Shown here: in pieces, positions 36,526 through 46,805 of the stretch
How the letters are laid out: the number at the start of each line of letters is the position of its first letter
How positions within the stretch are numbered: the first letter of the stretch is position 1
Assembly (NCBI GenBank): GCA_031835245.1
Contig: JAVKOQ010000205.1
Coordinates: 29,663-93,662, forward strand
Source of the DNA: Balamuthia mandrillaris
Taxonomy: Eukaryota; Discosea; Longamoebia; Balamuthiidae
Direction: 5' to 3'
DNA: 64,000 nt
The notes under the pieces: generated by a model
Database searches by the model: none
Seen by the model: the letters and a program-made list of their open reading frames with translations, nothing else
Told to the model about the DNA's origin: nothing
Position numbers and translations under genes: made by a program

Positions 36526-37741
36526 ATGCAAGCACCAAGCTCTCTTGGCGGCATGTCCAACTTGCTCACAACGTTTGCTGTTTATGCACCATAGCAAAAG
36601 AAAACCCTCAGCAGCGTGACATCCGCGCAACGGCCCACATTCATTTACTTGGAGGAAGATGCCATCGATGAGGAGCTGCTGTGCCCCATTTGTCACACTC
36701 CGTTCATGAAGCCTGTTCAGACTGCTTGTTGCCGAGCTTGCTTTTGCCACGACTGCATTAGCCGCACGGCTTCCTGTCCTCTCTGTCGCCGCTCCTTCGC
36801 TCGAGCCAAAGAGCTTCAAGAACCAAGTCGTTTGGTCAACAACCTCGTGAACCGCCTCAAAGTTCGCTGTTCTCATTGCTCAACTGAATGTGAGAGGTAG
36901 CTCTTCTCTAGCCCGTTCTTTTCTTTTTTCTTTTTTCTTTTCCTCCTCGTTTCTTTTTCTCATGTTTCTTGTTCTGTTGTGCAACAGAGGAAACTTTGAA
37001 AGCCATGTGGAGAAGCAATGCCCAGTACTTTGTCCATTTGGTTGTGGTTCCCAACTAACCAGAGCATCGCTGGTTGAGCACGAGGAGCAGTGTTCCGAGA
37101 AGCAAGTCCATTGTCAAGGAGCAGACGTTGGATGCCTAGCCACCATGCTTCAAAGACACAAGAAGGACCACGAAAGCTCCTGCGCTTTTGTTACCCTTCG
37201 TCCCACACTTTTGGCCATGCAAAACAGGATAAAAGCGCTGGAAGAGCAGACGTCGCGCCAACTACATCAGCTCACCGACCTCTTCTATCACCATAACCAT
37301 TCCGACAAATACTTGCAGCTGACCAACATAACGTTCCATTCAGCGGACAAGGTGAGGATTGGCAGCCAAGGAACGGTTTTTGCGAATTGTACGTTTGAGC
37401 CAGGTTGTCGCTTTGGGCAACTGTTGAAAGGGGTCACCTTCGAGGACTGCATTCTTCAAGGCGTTGATCTCACTTCCTCTGGCACGCTTGAGAGTGTACT
37501 CTTCCGTGAGTGCAATCTGCACAATGTTAGCTTCCGTGGTTGTACCCTCCTCAATGTTCGTTTCGCACGTGGAGCTTCCCTCTTTGACGACTCAACAAAC
37601 GCTTTGGCAACCGCGGACTTTACCGGAGCAACCTTGGACCCAAGCAGCAAAGAAAGCGCCAAGCAACATGGCGCAAGGCTAACCCACACCTCGCAAGCAC
37701 CACAAACCTTCCCTGCTTCTTCTAGCCTCTTTTACTGCTGA
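36526..37741 (+). CDS. RING finger / TRAF-type zinc finger / pentapeptide-repeat protein (copy 1)
   Basis: Exons 36612-36896 and 36988-37741 are secure. A RING domain comes first: LLCPICHTPFMKPVQTACCR, CFCHDCI, CPLCRRSF. Then TRAF-like Cys/His knuckles: VRCSHCSTECER, CPVLCPFGCG, HEEQC, CQGADVGC. A short coiled coil (MQNRIKALEEQTSRQL) follows. Last comes a pentapeptide-repeat-like C-terminus (FANCTF, VTFEDCILQGVDL, VLFRECNLHNVSF, RGCTLLNVRF, ADFTGATL). The RING predicts E3 ubiquitin-ligase activity, and the C-terminal beta-helix is probably for substrate binding. The 5' end is uncertain: an in-frame TAG at 36592 separates the only plausible ATG (36526, MQAPSSLGG..) from the RING. A 39-nt intron (36573-36611) would remove it and give 361 residues. 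A close paralogue lies at 43337-44850. Confidence 0.8.
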
Positions 37742-37819
37742 TCTGTTCTCCTTCCAACCCAACTCATCGACAAGAATCAGCTTTTCTTCTCTCTCTCAAA
37801 CAAAATAAAGAAAAAACAA

Positions 37820-37820
<1 letters not shown>

Positions 37821-37862
<42 letters not shown>
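37821..37862 (+). repeat. (GA)n just upstream of the SAC3-like start codon
   Basis: About 20 GA dinucleotides ending 6 bp before the ATG at 37868, presumably in the 5' UTR. Confidence 0.9.
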
Positions 37863-37866
<4 letters not shown>

Positions 37867-37867
37867 C

Positions 37868-38603
37868 ATGCAAGCCAAAAGGGCAGAAGGGTTGTTGTTC
37901 AGGAACGTGTTGGTGGGCACCTGCCAGGACATGTGCCCAAAGAAAGAGCGAGAGCAACGCGCCCGTTGCGGCCACCTCAGCGTCTTTGAGCAAGCCGATC
38001 TTGGCCAAGCAGAGGAGGAGAGACAACGCCGCACCAACAACAGCAAGCAGCTCCTCACAAGGGGCAGAAGAACCACGAATAGAAGCAGCGGTAGCAGGCA
38101 CAACACGGCAACAGCGACAGCGACAACGAAGTATGCCGTCAAGCAGTACTTTCGGTTGAGCGGCCACTCGCAACCGCCTGAGACGGTACGGCCCATGCCC
38201 GTGCTCCTGCGCACGCTGGACTACCTTCTCAGCGACCGTGTTCTGCACAACCATTCGTACCCTTTCTGGGAGGTTCATGCTTCGTTCTTCTTCTACTCTT
38301 CTCTTTTTGTTCTTCTTCTTCTCGTTCTCTCTTTCTCTCTTTCTCTCTTCTCTTTCTCTCTTCTCTCTTCTCTGCTTTAACTTCTCTCATGTTATTTGAT
38401 CTCAAACAAAAAGGTGTATGCTTTTGTGAGTGATAGAATGAGAGCGATACGACAGGACATTACACTACAAAACCTCGGTGGGCTGGATTGTGTTCGTATC
38501 TACGAAGCCATGGCTCGTTTTCGTAAGCAACACTTGCACTCTTCTCCTTTTGTTCTTCTCTAGTCCTGCGTTCTCTTCTTTGTTCTCTGTTCTCTGTTCG
38601 CTT

Positions 38604-38646
<43 letters not shown>

Positions 38647-39829
38647 TTCTTGTCTGCTTTCGCTTTCCTCTTTTCGTTTCGTTGCCCTCAACCTATTTCT
38701 TTTGTTTAACAGACATTCTGAGCGAGCATCGCTTGTGCCATCAGTCCCACAAACAGTTCTCGTTCTACTTTCATCAAAACCGAGAACAGATCCAAAATTG
38801 TCTTCTCAGTCTTCAATACGAATGTACGGTATTCTTTTCTCTGCTTATTCTCATGTCTTCGCTCATGGTCTTTCCACAGACAGAGCTATTCGCGAGAAAG
38901 GCATTCGATGTAGTCACGAACCTGAGTTCACCGCCTACTCTGTCCTTGTACACATTGATAGTTCTGATCTCACCTCCTTGCCTTCTTCCTTCTTAACGAA
39001 ACCTTCCGCTTCTTCTTCATTATGGAAAGAAGGACACGAATTGTTAACAACAGCGATGACCGTGTGGACAGCTTTCCACAACAACGACTACGTCACGTTC
39101 TTCCAAGAAGGCATACGCAGCGAACACTCCTCCTTTCTCTTCTCCGTTCTTCTGCATCGCGTCTTTGCGGACATTCGATGGTCAGCGGTGAAGATCATGA
39201 ACAAAGCGTATCATCGTTCAGAGGCAATTCCTCTCGGAGACATCGTTGACATGTTGCTCTTTGATGGAGAGCAGGAGGCAGCCGAGTTCTTGGCAGCATG
39301 TGGATTGTTGAATTCCCCTGGGGACAGAGTTGTTCATTTCAAGGCTCCTCGTCTTTCTATTCGTGAGTTTTCTTCACTCTTTTCGTGCTTTCCTTTCCCT
39401 AGTTCTTCCTATCTCTTACTGCTTTTTCGTCCCTCCACCGATGCAACAGCATCATCCATTTTGTCCTCTCCACCAGCGCAACCTTCGCAATGGATAAACC
39501 AAAAGTCCGCTTACAAGAACACAAGAGATTTACTTGGGTGGACCTCTCTTTCTTCACCTTCCACTGGTTCTTCTTCTCATCTCTCATGTCTTGAACTTAC
39601 TGCCGGACAACTTCTTCGGTTTTGGGCCTCCAAGAAAAGAGACCTTCTATCCGACCTTCAGAAACTGCCGCCTGACCTCATCTCCTTTCTCGAACCCTGG
39701 CTCACTCAACGTCAACTTGCGCTATATCATAACCTTTCTTCTTCTTCTTCTTCTTCTTCTTCTTCTTCTTCTTCTTCTTCTTCTTCTTCTTCTTCTTCTT
39801 CTTCTCTCATCCAAAAAATTGCAGATTGA
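37868..39829 (+). CDS. SAC3/GANP-family protein (mRNA export / PCI-type)
   Basis: Five exons (37868-38272, 38414-38522, 38713-38823, 38880-39362, 39450-39829) join to 495 residues. The family signature VGTCQDMCPKKEREQR is at residues 16-31. It is followed by VKQYFRLSG..P..VRPMPVLLRTLDYL, FVSDRMRAIRQDITLQNL, HEPEFTAYSVLVHID and FADIRWSAVKIMNKAYH, the standard order of the SAC3/GANP/PCI domain. Such proteins act in TREX-2-like mRNA export or in centrosome/cytoskeletal complexes (SAC3D1, THP3); this length fits the short SAC3D1/THP3 type. The exon 3/4 join (TAC codon split) was chosen because it gives the conserved Y-R-x-I-R-E-K-G. The intron 39363-39449 is a multiple of three and open, so it could be retained. 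The C-terminus ends in about 25 serines encoded by TTC repeats. Confidence 0.88.
39736..39806 (+). repeat. Coding TTC repeat (poly-Ser) at the end of the SAC3-like gene
   Basis: About 22 TTC triplets read as serine codons (tct/ttc phase) just before LIQKIAD and the stop. 'aaaaaattgcag' right after it would also serve as a splice acceptor, so the tract could alternatively be intronic. Confidence 0.8.
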
Positions 39830-39853
39830 ATGAAGAAGTTTTTTTTAAGCTAC

Positions 39854-40551
39854 TCATCCTCTCTTCGTCTTGTGGGCAGCAGAGGCATGCAAGGTCTGCG
39901 CCAAGGTGCGGGCCAGCACGGAGGCCATGAGGGAGAGCAGGCAGCCCGCCACGCTGACCACCAGCAAGGCCACCCAGAGGCCGTGGTTCTCCAGGAGGCG
40001 GCTCTGGCGGAGGGCTCGGCCCAGGAAGGGGGACCAGTCGTGGGCGAAGAGCAGGATCACGCCCAGGAAGTTGGTCAGCAGGAGGGCGGCGGTGGAGAGC
40101 AGGGTGTAGAGCCTTAGCATGGAGGGAGAGCTCTTCTTGAAGGCCCTTTGGCCGAGCACAATGGTGCACCCGTAGAAAGCGGCCGTGGAGAGAAGGAGCA
40201 CCTCGTAGAGGCTAACAAAGGTGGAGAAAGAGTCTGCAGAAAAGTGTAATACAATCAATCAGGGAAAAAAAAACGGAATGAACAAGAAGAAGAAGAAGAA
40301 GCCACACCTTTTTGTTGTTGTTGCTGCTGTTGTTCTTGTTTGGGAGGTTGGTTGGCGGTGAGGTTGAGGGCCACGTTAACAGCGATGAGAAGGATAAGGA
40401 CCAGGCAGTAGAGGGCCTGCCAACGACAAACGTTGGCAAATCGTTGTCTTAGCTTGGCCAGGACCTCGTATCGTTGCTCCACCTGCATCCTGTACCTCCC
40501 ATCCGAGCCGTCGCTCCCTTCCACCTTGACGCCTCTCGCCTCTCTGTTCAT
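39854..40551 (-). CDS. Four-pass membrane protein, unknown function
   Basis: Two exons (40308-40551, 39854-40233) join to 207 residues. The topology shows four hydrophobic helices: about 44-64 (ALYCLVLILLIAVNVAL), 90-110, 122-147 (LYTLLSTAALLLTNFLGVIL) and 165-190 (WVALLVVSVAGCLLSLM). A Gln-rich loop (QQQQQQQ) lies between helices 1 and 2, at the exon junction. The N-terminus is charged and lacks a cleavable signal. Exon 2 is markedly GC-rich. Four-helix spacing recalls tetraspan or CASP-like proteins, but there is no tetraspanin CCG motif in the loop and I do not assign a family. It is divergent from the F-box/ankyrin gene, with a shared 283-bp upstream region. Confidence 0.75.
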
Positions 40552-40647
40552 CTTTTTCTTTTGTTTTTGATTTTCTTCTCAGTGAATTTACACCTAATAG
40601 GTTGACATTTACTAATATCGACACAAATTAATCTAGATCATGACATC

Positions 40648-40750
40648 AGATCTTAAATATTGATTTTTCATTGGGTTAAATCTTTACTTAAGAGTATTTT
40701 TGTCGACGAAAGTTGATTCAGATCTTACGTATTGATTTTTCATTGGGTGG
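40648..40750 (+). repeat. Imperfect direct repeat upstream of the F-box/ankyrin gene
   Basis: cagatctta..tattgatttttcattgggt occurs at about 40646-40676 and 40719-40749, with two substitutions, in the divergent promoter region. It may be a duplicated regulatory element. Confidence 0.6.
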
Positions 40751-40834
40751 CAGGTTCATCCATTACGCCCATTTTTCTTATTCCTTTTCTTTTTCTTTTT
40801 CTTTTTTTTTTCCCCGGAGATTACGAGAAGGAAA

Positions 40835-42562
40835 ATGGCACGGACGGCGGAGGACCTGGAGAACGGAAGGCTCAACGAACCATTTTGTTGGATAGAGTCT
40901 GTGCTGCCGGAGGAACTGCTTTCCCTCGTTTTCGACCATGTGCCTCTGGACACGCTCGCCATTGCGGCGCGGACGTGCAAGCGGTGGTATTCTTGTTGCC
41001 CGGCTTCCCTTCGCAACGAGCTCTCTGTCTGGGCAGTTTGCAGAGGAGTGGCGCTGCTTGAATGGGCCGTACAGAACGGTCTCACCCTGGACGAAGAAAC
41101 GTGTTGGAGGGCCTCCTCTCTGGGCCGCTTGGACGTGCTCCAATGGATCTGTTCCCAGGTGGAGCCTTGTCCTTTGGACGAACGAACGTGTGAACATGCT
41201 GCCCTAGCGGGCCGTTTGGACATCCTCAAATGGGCTCACGTGGAGAAAAGCTGTCCTCTGGGAGACGCGTGGAACTCGGCAGCTGCCAGTGGGCAGATCC
41301 ACGTCCTTGAATGGGGTCTGCTCCCCTCAAGGAAGGAGCAAGAAGATGGAGATGAACAGAAACCAGGGCCTATGGTGGATGTTTGGTTGTCCAGAAACGC
41401 AGCGATAAATGGACAGTTGGAGGCCCTGAAGTGGATCGTGGAGAAGCTCAAGAGCCCTTGGGACGAGAAAACATGTGCGATGGCTGCCAGAGAGGGACAC
41501 CTTGACATACTGCAATGGGCCAGAGAGAACGGATGCCCGTGGGACGAGAGGACCTGTTCCGCTGCTGCTCGTGGCGGGCATTTGGGAATCTTGAAGTGGG
41601 CCAGAGAAAATGGCTGCCCTTGGGACCGGAGAACTTGCAAAGGAGCAGTTCGTTACGGCCACTTAGAATTATTGAAGTGGGCTCATGAGCAAGGATGCAC
41701 TTTAGACGAAGAGATCTGTATGATGGCAGTTGGTTATGGATACCCTGACATCTTGAAATGGGCTCGTGGACAGGGATGTCCTTGGGATGAGCGAATCTGC
41801 CTTGTGGCTGCTCGTTTTGGAGACTTGGCGACCTTGCAGTGGGCCAGAGAGAATGGTTGTCCTTGGGATGAGGATACTTGCCATGAAGCAACAAGCGGAG
41901 GCCACTTAGAGGTGCTGAAATGGGCGCGTAAGAATGGGTGTCCCTGGGACGCGGATGTCTGCCATATAGCAGCCTTCTACGGTCGTTTTGAAATTCTGAA
42001 ATGGGCTCGTGCGAATGGATGTCCCTGGGACCAATGGACATGCAGCGAAGCGAGCAGAGCTGGACGTTTGGAGATTGTAAAATGGGCCAGAGAGAACGGG
42101 TGCCCTTGGGACGAGATTACCTGCTGTGAAGCAAGCAAACGAGGACACCTGGACATATTGAAATGGGCAAGAGAGCATGGCTGTCCTTGGGACGAGGAGA
42201 CTTGCGAGGGTGCAGCTGCTGGAGGTCATTTCGAGGTGTTACAGTGGATCCATGCGAACGGATGCCCTTGGGACGAGACAACATGTGCCGCTGCAGCAGC
42301 GGGAGGACATCTAGAGATTTTACAATGGGTTAGAGAGAAGGGATGCTCATGGGATGAACAGACTTGCGCAGCGGCTGCAAGCGGAGGACACTTGGAGGTA
42401 TTGCGATGGGCAAGAGAGAATGGCTGTCCTTGGGACGAGAGTGCTCATGATCTAGCAGCAGCTAGCGGGCATAAGGAGCTGGTACAATGGCTGAAAGAAA
42501 ATGGGTGTCCTGTTAGGAATAATGAAGAAGGAGAAGGTAATGAACATGCTATATCAGAGTGA
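40835..42562 (+). CDS. F-box protein with amoeba/giant-virus-type ankyrin-like repeats
   Basis: An intronless 575-residue protein. Residues about 22-55 are an F-box (VLPEELLSLVFDHVPLDTLA..CKRWY). From about 70 to the end there are roughly 17 repeats of about 27-28 residues with the consensus GHLE-hydrophobic-LKWAREN-GCPWDE-T-C-A-A. These are ankyrin-like helices in which the usual TPLH is replaced by CPWDE. This repeat type is well known in Acanthamoeba-type amoebae and in mimivirus/pandoravirus-like genomes, usually behind an F-box, where it probably presents substrates to an SCF ubiquitin ligase. The repeats are intact and similar at the DNA level, so recent expansion is likely. Direction of any exchange with viruses cannot be told from this sequence. 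Confidence 0.88.
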   Translation: MARTAEDLENGRLNEPFCWIESVLPEELLSLVFDHVPLDTLAIAARTCKRWYSCCPASLRNELSVWAVCRGVALLEWAVQNGLTLDEETCWRASSLGRLDVLQWICSQVEPCPLDERTCEHAALAGRLDILKWAHVEKSCPLGDAWNSAAASGQIHVLEWGLLPSRKEQEDGDEQKPGPMVDVWLSRNAAINGQLEALKWIVEKLKSPWDEKTCAMAAREGHLDILQWARENGCPWDERTCSAAARGGHLGILKWARENGCPWDRRTCKGAVRYGHLELLKWAHEQGCTLDEEICMMAVGYGYPDILKWARGQGCPWDERICLVAARFGDLATLQWARENGCPWDEDTCHEATSGGHLEVLKWARKNGCPWDADVCHIAAFYGRFEILKWARANGCPWDQWTCSEASRAGRLEIVKWARENGCPWDEITCCEASKRGHLDILKWAREHGCPWDEETCEGAAAGGHFEVLQWIHANGCPWDETTCAAAAAGGHLEILQWVREKGCSWDEQTCAAAASGGHLEVLRWARENGCPWDESAHDLAAASGHKELVQWLKENGCPVRNNEEGEGNEHAISE

Positions 42563-42679
42563 TGAGAACCATAACATTTTTGCATCATACGTTATTTTTA
42601 TTTGTGCTTTAAACGGAGTACAAAGCAGCAAAGATAAAAAGACAGACCTACAAAGAAAAGAAGAGTTTTCCCTTGGAAG

Positions 42680-43336
42680 TTACAATACTTGACTTAAAGA
42701 ATCAGTTGCTCCAGTCAAGTCAAGCCCAATGCATCCTGAAAATGAAACATTGAGAAGAGTGCATGCATGGAAGTTTGCACCAGTCAAGTTGCATTTGCAG
42801 AATGTGCAGTCTTCTATGCGGCCCAGCGAAAGTCAGCTTCACGAAGGTCGCAACGTTCTAACGTCACCTGACACAAACTTTCCGTGAGCCGAATACCTTT
42901 CTTCAACAAAGAAGGCGGTGACGAAGATGATGCCGAAGCTGAAGAGGAAGGCGCTGGACTGTACCCGTTAAATGTACAGTCTTTGTAATGCCATTCTTTC
43001 CAAGAACTGAATCACCAGTAGCGAATGACGTGTCTCTGATAAGGTTTCTTTCATAGTAATGGGAGTGATGAAAGAAGATGCGGCTTAGTTTCTCTACTTG
43101 TGTCGTAAGCTGCCGTTGAGAATCGAGAGCAACGCTTATCAACTGGTTCTCCAGTCTCAACTTGTCTCTCTCTAGTTTGTCTATCCGGTTTTGCAGCTCT
43201 CTTTCTTGGTACAGTAGTCTCTTATCCAATTCCTGCTTTTCCTCTTCCAGCTTGTTCATCCTGTTATGCATGTGCAGAAGACAAGGACGAAGGGCAAGCG
43301 CTCTCGTGGCAGTAACTTGGTTATGTGTGTGTTTAA
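42680..43336 (-). pseudogene. Decayed third copy of the RING/TRAF/pentapeptide gene
   Basis: Immediately downstream of the intact copy. The minus strand holds pieces of the same protein in three frames: a CHES-C-P remnant of the last knuckle, then LLHMHNRMNKLEEEK and a long coil ending RIFFHHSHYYERN (matching IFFHHSH in the intact copy), then WHYKDCTF, LERCDLREADF, and RIEDCTFCKCNLTGANFHAC with CTLLNVSFSGC. The RING exon is missing, and at least two frame changes plus a stop (TAG after FRWAA) interrupt it. The 156-residue open frame at 42903-43373 is the coil plus out-of-frame sequence, not an independent gene. Confidence 0.7.
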
Positions 43337-44850
43337 TCAAATGGAATTGGGTCCAAAGAAAGAGAAGGAGCAAGAGTTGTCGTTTGAAGTATTATGTTGC
43401 TCCGATGGCTGTTGCTGCTGCGATGGTGGCCTTGGCGAGAATTGTGCGCCGCACCTCTCAGCGCTCTGCCTGCTGCTATTATCCAAAACAGCCCCAGTCC
43501 AGTCCACCATCTCCAAGTGAGGAGGCGTGCAGGCAATGTCCCCAAAGGAGAGCTCCTCCCCTTGAAAGGAAACGTTTGTGAGGCGGCACGCGTGAAAGGT
43601 CGCCATTTCCAAGTGGCAGCCTTGGAAGCGGACCTGGTCCAGCGAGCCACAGAGGCTAAAGTCAGCCCCGTGCAACTTGCACTGAATGAAGGTGATCCCC
43701 TTCAAACATGGTGGATGCATGAACTTGAAACCCGGCTCAAAGGTGCAGTTCTTGTAGACCATGCCTGGATCCAGCCTGATGTTGTAGCCATGAGAAAAGG
43801 TCGCGTTGCTGATCACCATTACATCCCCTCCTTCTGAAGCAGCGCCGCCATCACTACTGCTGGCAGAGGAGGAGTGATGAGAGTGATGAAAGAAGATGTC
43901 GGTTAGGCAGCTGAGGTGCTTCTTGGTATGGGAGGTGTTGACAGTGGTCATGAATAAGAGTTCCTGGTTGTTGTGGATCAGCTGAGCGACGCGTTCTTCC
44001 AGCAGGTGTAATCTGTTTTGCATAGCTAAAAGGTTGGAGCGAAGCGCAACAAAAGGGCAGAAGCTTTCGTGCTCCTGCTTGTCTCTCTTGGGCATGGTGG
44101 CTTGACAACCAACGTCCTCCGCCATGCAGAACACTATTTTACCGTCACATACAGGTTCGTGCTCCAACAGAGTTGACCGGCTCAGTTGGCTGCCACATTC
44201 GAAAGGGCAGTATACTGGGCAGTGTTTATCAACATGCACCTCGAAGTCTCCTCTGGAAAAAGAATTGAACGTTGTGAAGGAGAGGTGGAAGCGAAAAAAA
44301 AAAAACAAGGAGAAGGAGAAGGAGAAGGAGAAGGAGAAGGAGAAGGAGAAGGAGAAGGAGAAGGAGAAGGAGAAGGAGAAGGAGAAGGAGAAGGAGAAGG
44401 AGAAGGAGAAGGAGAAGGAGAAGGAGAGGGAGAAGGAGAAGGAGAGGGAGAGGGAGAAGAAGAACAAGAACAAGATGAAGAAGAACAGGAAGAAGAACAA
44501 GTCAAACTACGAAAAACAAACCTTTCGCATTCTGCTCCACAATCCGAACAACGGACTAGGAGCCGGTTCACAAGGTTGTTGACCAACCGCCCGGTGTCTT
44601 GGAACTTTTGGTTCTGCCCAAAGTGGTAACGACAGAGCGGGCAGGAGCTGGTCCGGCTGAGGCAGTCCTGGCAAAAACAAACACGGCAACAAACGGTCTG
44701 AACGGGATTCACAAACGGGGAGTGGCAAATGGGGCATATCAGCTCCTCGTCGATGTCCTCTTCCTCCACGTATGAAAAAGTTGGCCTTGGGATCCCCGCG
44801 ATCATGGCGATGTACTCTTGTTGCGTCTGTTCAGCTCGTGAGGCTTGCAT
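43337..44850 (-). CDS. RING finger / TRAF-type zinc finger / pentapeptide-repeat protein (copy 2)
   Basis: Two exons (44522-44850, 44252 down to 43337) join to 414 residues. The RING is LICPICHSPFVNPVQTVCCR, CFCQDCL, CPLCRYHF (residues about 36-80). TRAF-like knuckles follow: RCSDCGAECER, CPVYCPFECG, HEPVC, CMAEDVGC, HESFCPF. Then a coil (MQNRLHLLEERVAQL) with a Ser/His-rich insertion, and a pentapeptide-like C-terminus (MVYKNCTFEPGFKF, ITFIQCKLHGADFSLC, VRFQGCHLEMATF, CRLTNVSFQG). It is about 50 residues longer than copy 1, mainly in the linker, and has a full N-terminus from MQASRAEQ, which supports the start proposed for copy 1. The single intron, at the same Arg codon as in copy 1, has expanded with a GGAGAA satellite. 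Confidence 0.88.
44306..44460 (-). repeat. GGAGAA satellite in the intron of RING/TRAF copy 2
   Basis: About 150 bp of GGAGAA hexamers (TTCTCC on the sense strand). The paralogous intron of copy 1 (36897-36987) lacks it. Confidence 0.95.
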
Positions 44851-45070
44851 CCTTCATGTGTTCTTTGCTTTTGCTTTTTTCAGCTCCTTTTGTTATAGAC
44901 GACTTTTCAACAAAGGAAGTCTATAATAGGGTGATAGATAAGAGAGAGCAGACAGACAAGAGCTTGGATATGAGAAAGGATGAGAATTGGAAAAGAGAGG
45001 CAGAAGAGAAGGAAGGAGAAAAGAAAAAAAAAAGAGAAGCGAGAAAACGTGTTTGTTGTTCAAAAAATAA
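44851..45070. other. Short intergenic region between RING/TRAF copy 2 and the alpha-kinase
   Basis: 220 bp. Purine-rich (GA/GAA) sequence is present at 44941-45040. I see no coding feature. Confidence 0.5.
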
Positions 45071-46747
45071 TTAAAAGAGGATACAAGTACAGCATTCGGC
45101 GTGGTCGGGCGTTGGGGATAAGAGAGGGGATCGTTCTGCGCTGATTTTTTGGGTTTTGGAGTTGCGAGACGGCCGAAGAGAGGAGGAAGAGTGGTTGGAG
45201 GAACGGGTGGAGGAAGAGGAGGAAGAAGGATGGTTGGAGGCCAAATGAACGTTCAACACGTCCACTTTTTTGTATGACATTATCGTTGTGGGTGCTAAAA
45301 AAAAAACGGGAGTGAGACAAAAAAAATAAACAGAGAAATAAAGCAATGAACAAACGAAAAGAAAGCTAAGAAAAAATGCGAGAACGAACTAGAAAGAATA
45401 ATGGTATGCAAAGAAAAAAAGAACAAACCTTTGGTGCCAGCGTCAACAAGCTTTGCATTGATGCTTGGCAACTTTAAGTAGCGACAGATGTGGTTACACC
45501 GATGGGTAGCGAGGAAACGCTCAAAGCCACGCTCTCCCAAGTTGCCTTTGCCGAAACCGATGCCGTCCTCGTTGTGTATTTGTGGGTCAGTGTAGAGGTC
45601 GTTCACGCCTTGGATGTCGCATATTAGCAATGTCTTTTTGGAGGCTTCGTACGTAAAGTGGCTGAATGCTATAAAAAGTAAAGAGAAAGTGGAAAAACGT
45701 GAATAAAGAGAAAAGGGGTTTGGAGAAAGATAAGCAAATGAAAGAAAAAGGAAAGGGGAAAGAGAAGCAGAGATAAGGGCAAAGAGAGAAAAGAAAGAAT
45801 GGTTACCTTGCGGAGTGTTTCGTTCATCATCGCTTACGTATCCAAAGTTATTGTTGTGTTTCCGATAGGGTCCTGCCACATATTTCTCCACTCCACAACT
45901 GCGAATGATTTTGCATTGACGCGTTACAAATAAGTCGGAGAAGAAAGAGGAAAACGCAACAACTGGGACCGAAGCGAAAGGGGGGGGGGGGAGAGAGAGA
46001 GAGACTTACATAGGTCTACCTGGCCGATCCACAAGCTCCAACAGCCAAGCGTCTATGAATTCTATTCGCTTTGGCGGATTGTAGTAATTAAACAGCTCAG
46101 CCCAACGCTTTGCTTCCATCTTATGGTTTTCGTTTCAAAATTGCAATAGAGTGAATAACAAACCAATAACAGTAAAAGATAACAAAACCTCATACCTGCA
46201 TTTCCGCATCCTGAAAGTAAACTTCTCTGTCTTCGCAAGGATCGATGGCCATCTTTGCCACATAAGTATCGGAGTATTTGGCCGCCAAGTCCAAATCCAA
46301 CAAGTGATACGCTTTGCGGAGACCTCCTCTTGCGAAGGGCTCCTTCTCAATCTTAACTTCCACTTCCTGTTGAGACCATGACTGCGTTTCGAGGTCGTAG
46401 GTATATCGTATGGCCTTCTCTGCGGTTATTGTGGCGAAATCAGGAGGCGGCCGATGCACCACCGTTGTGTTTTCTGTTTTGGTTTTGTTTTTGTGGATGA
46501 GAAAGGGACGAGAGAGAGAGAGAGAGAGAGACAGGAGTAAATGAGAACAGAGAAAACCAAACCCATGAATTTAACTCGCTCGGAGGATGGACGAGAAACA
46601 GACCTTGTGCCAGTCAGAGTATCTACTATTTGAGATTTTCTGTCCTTGTACTCTGTTACCGTTATAAAACCTGTTGTAGTTTTGATGTCACTCTCATAAG
46701 CTTTACTTCTCCAGGACGTAAAACAAAGGAACATAACAACACAAAAC

Positions 46748-46805
<58 letters not shown>

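Noticed and set aside
42903-43373. Independent 156-residue coiled-coil protein
   Set aside because: Its middle matches the coil of the adjacent RING/TRAF paralogue and its ends run out of frame with that family; it is part of a pseudogene.
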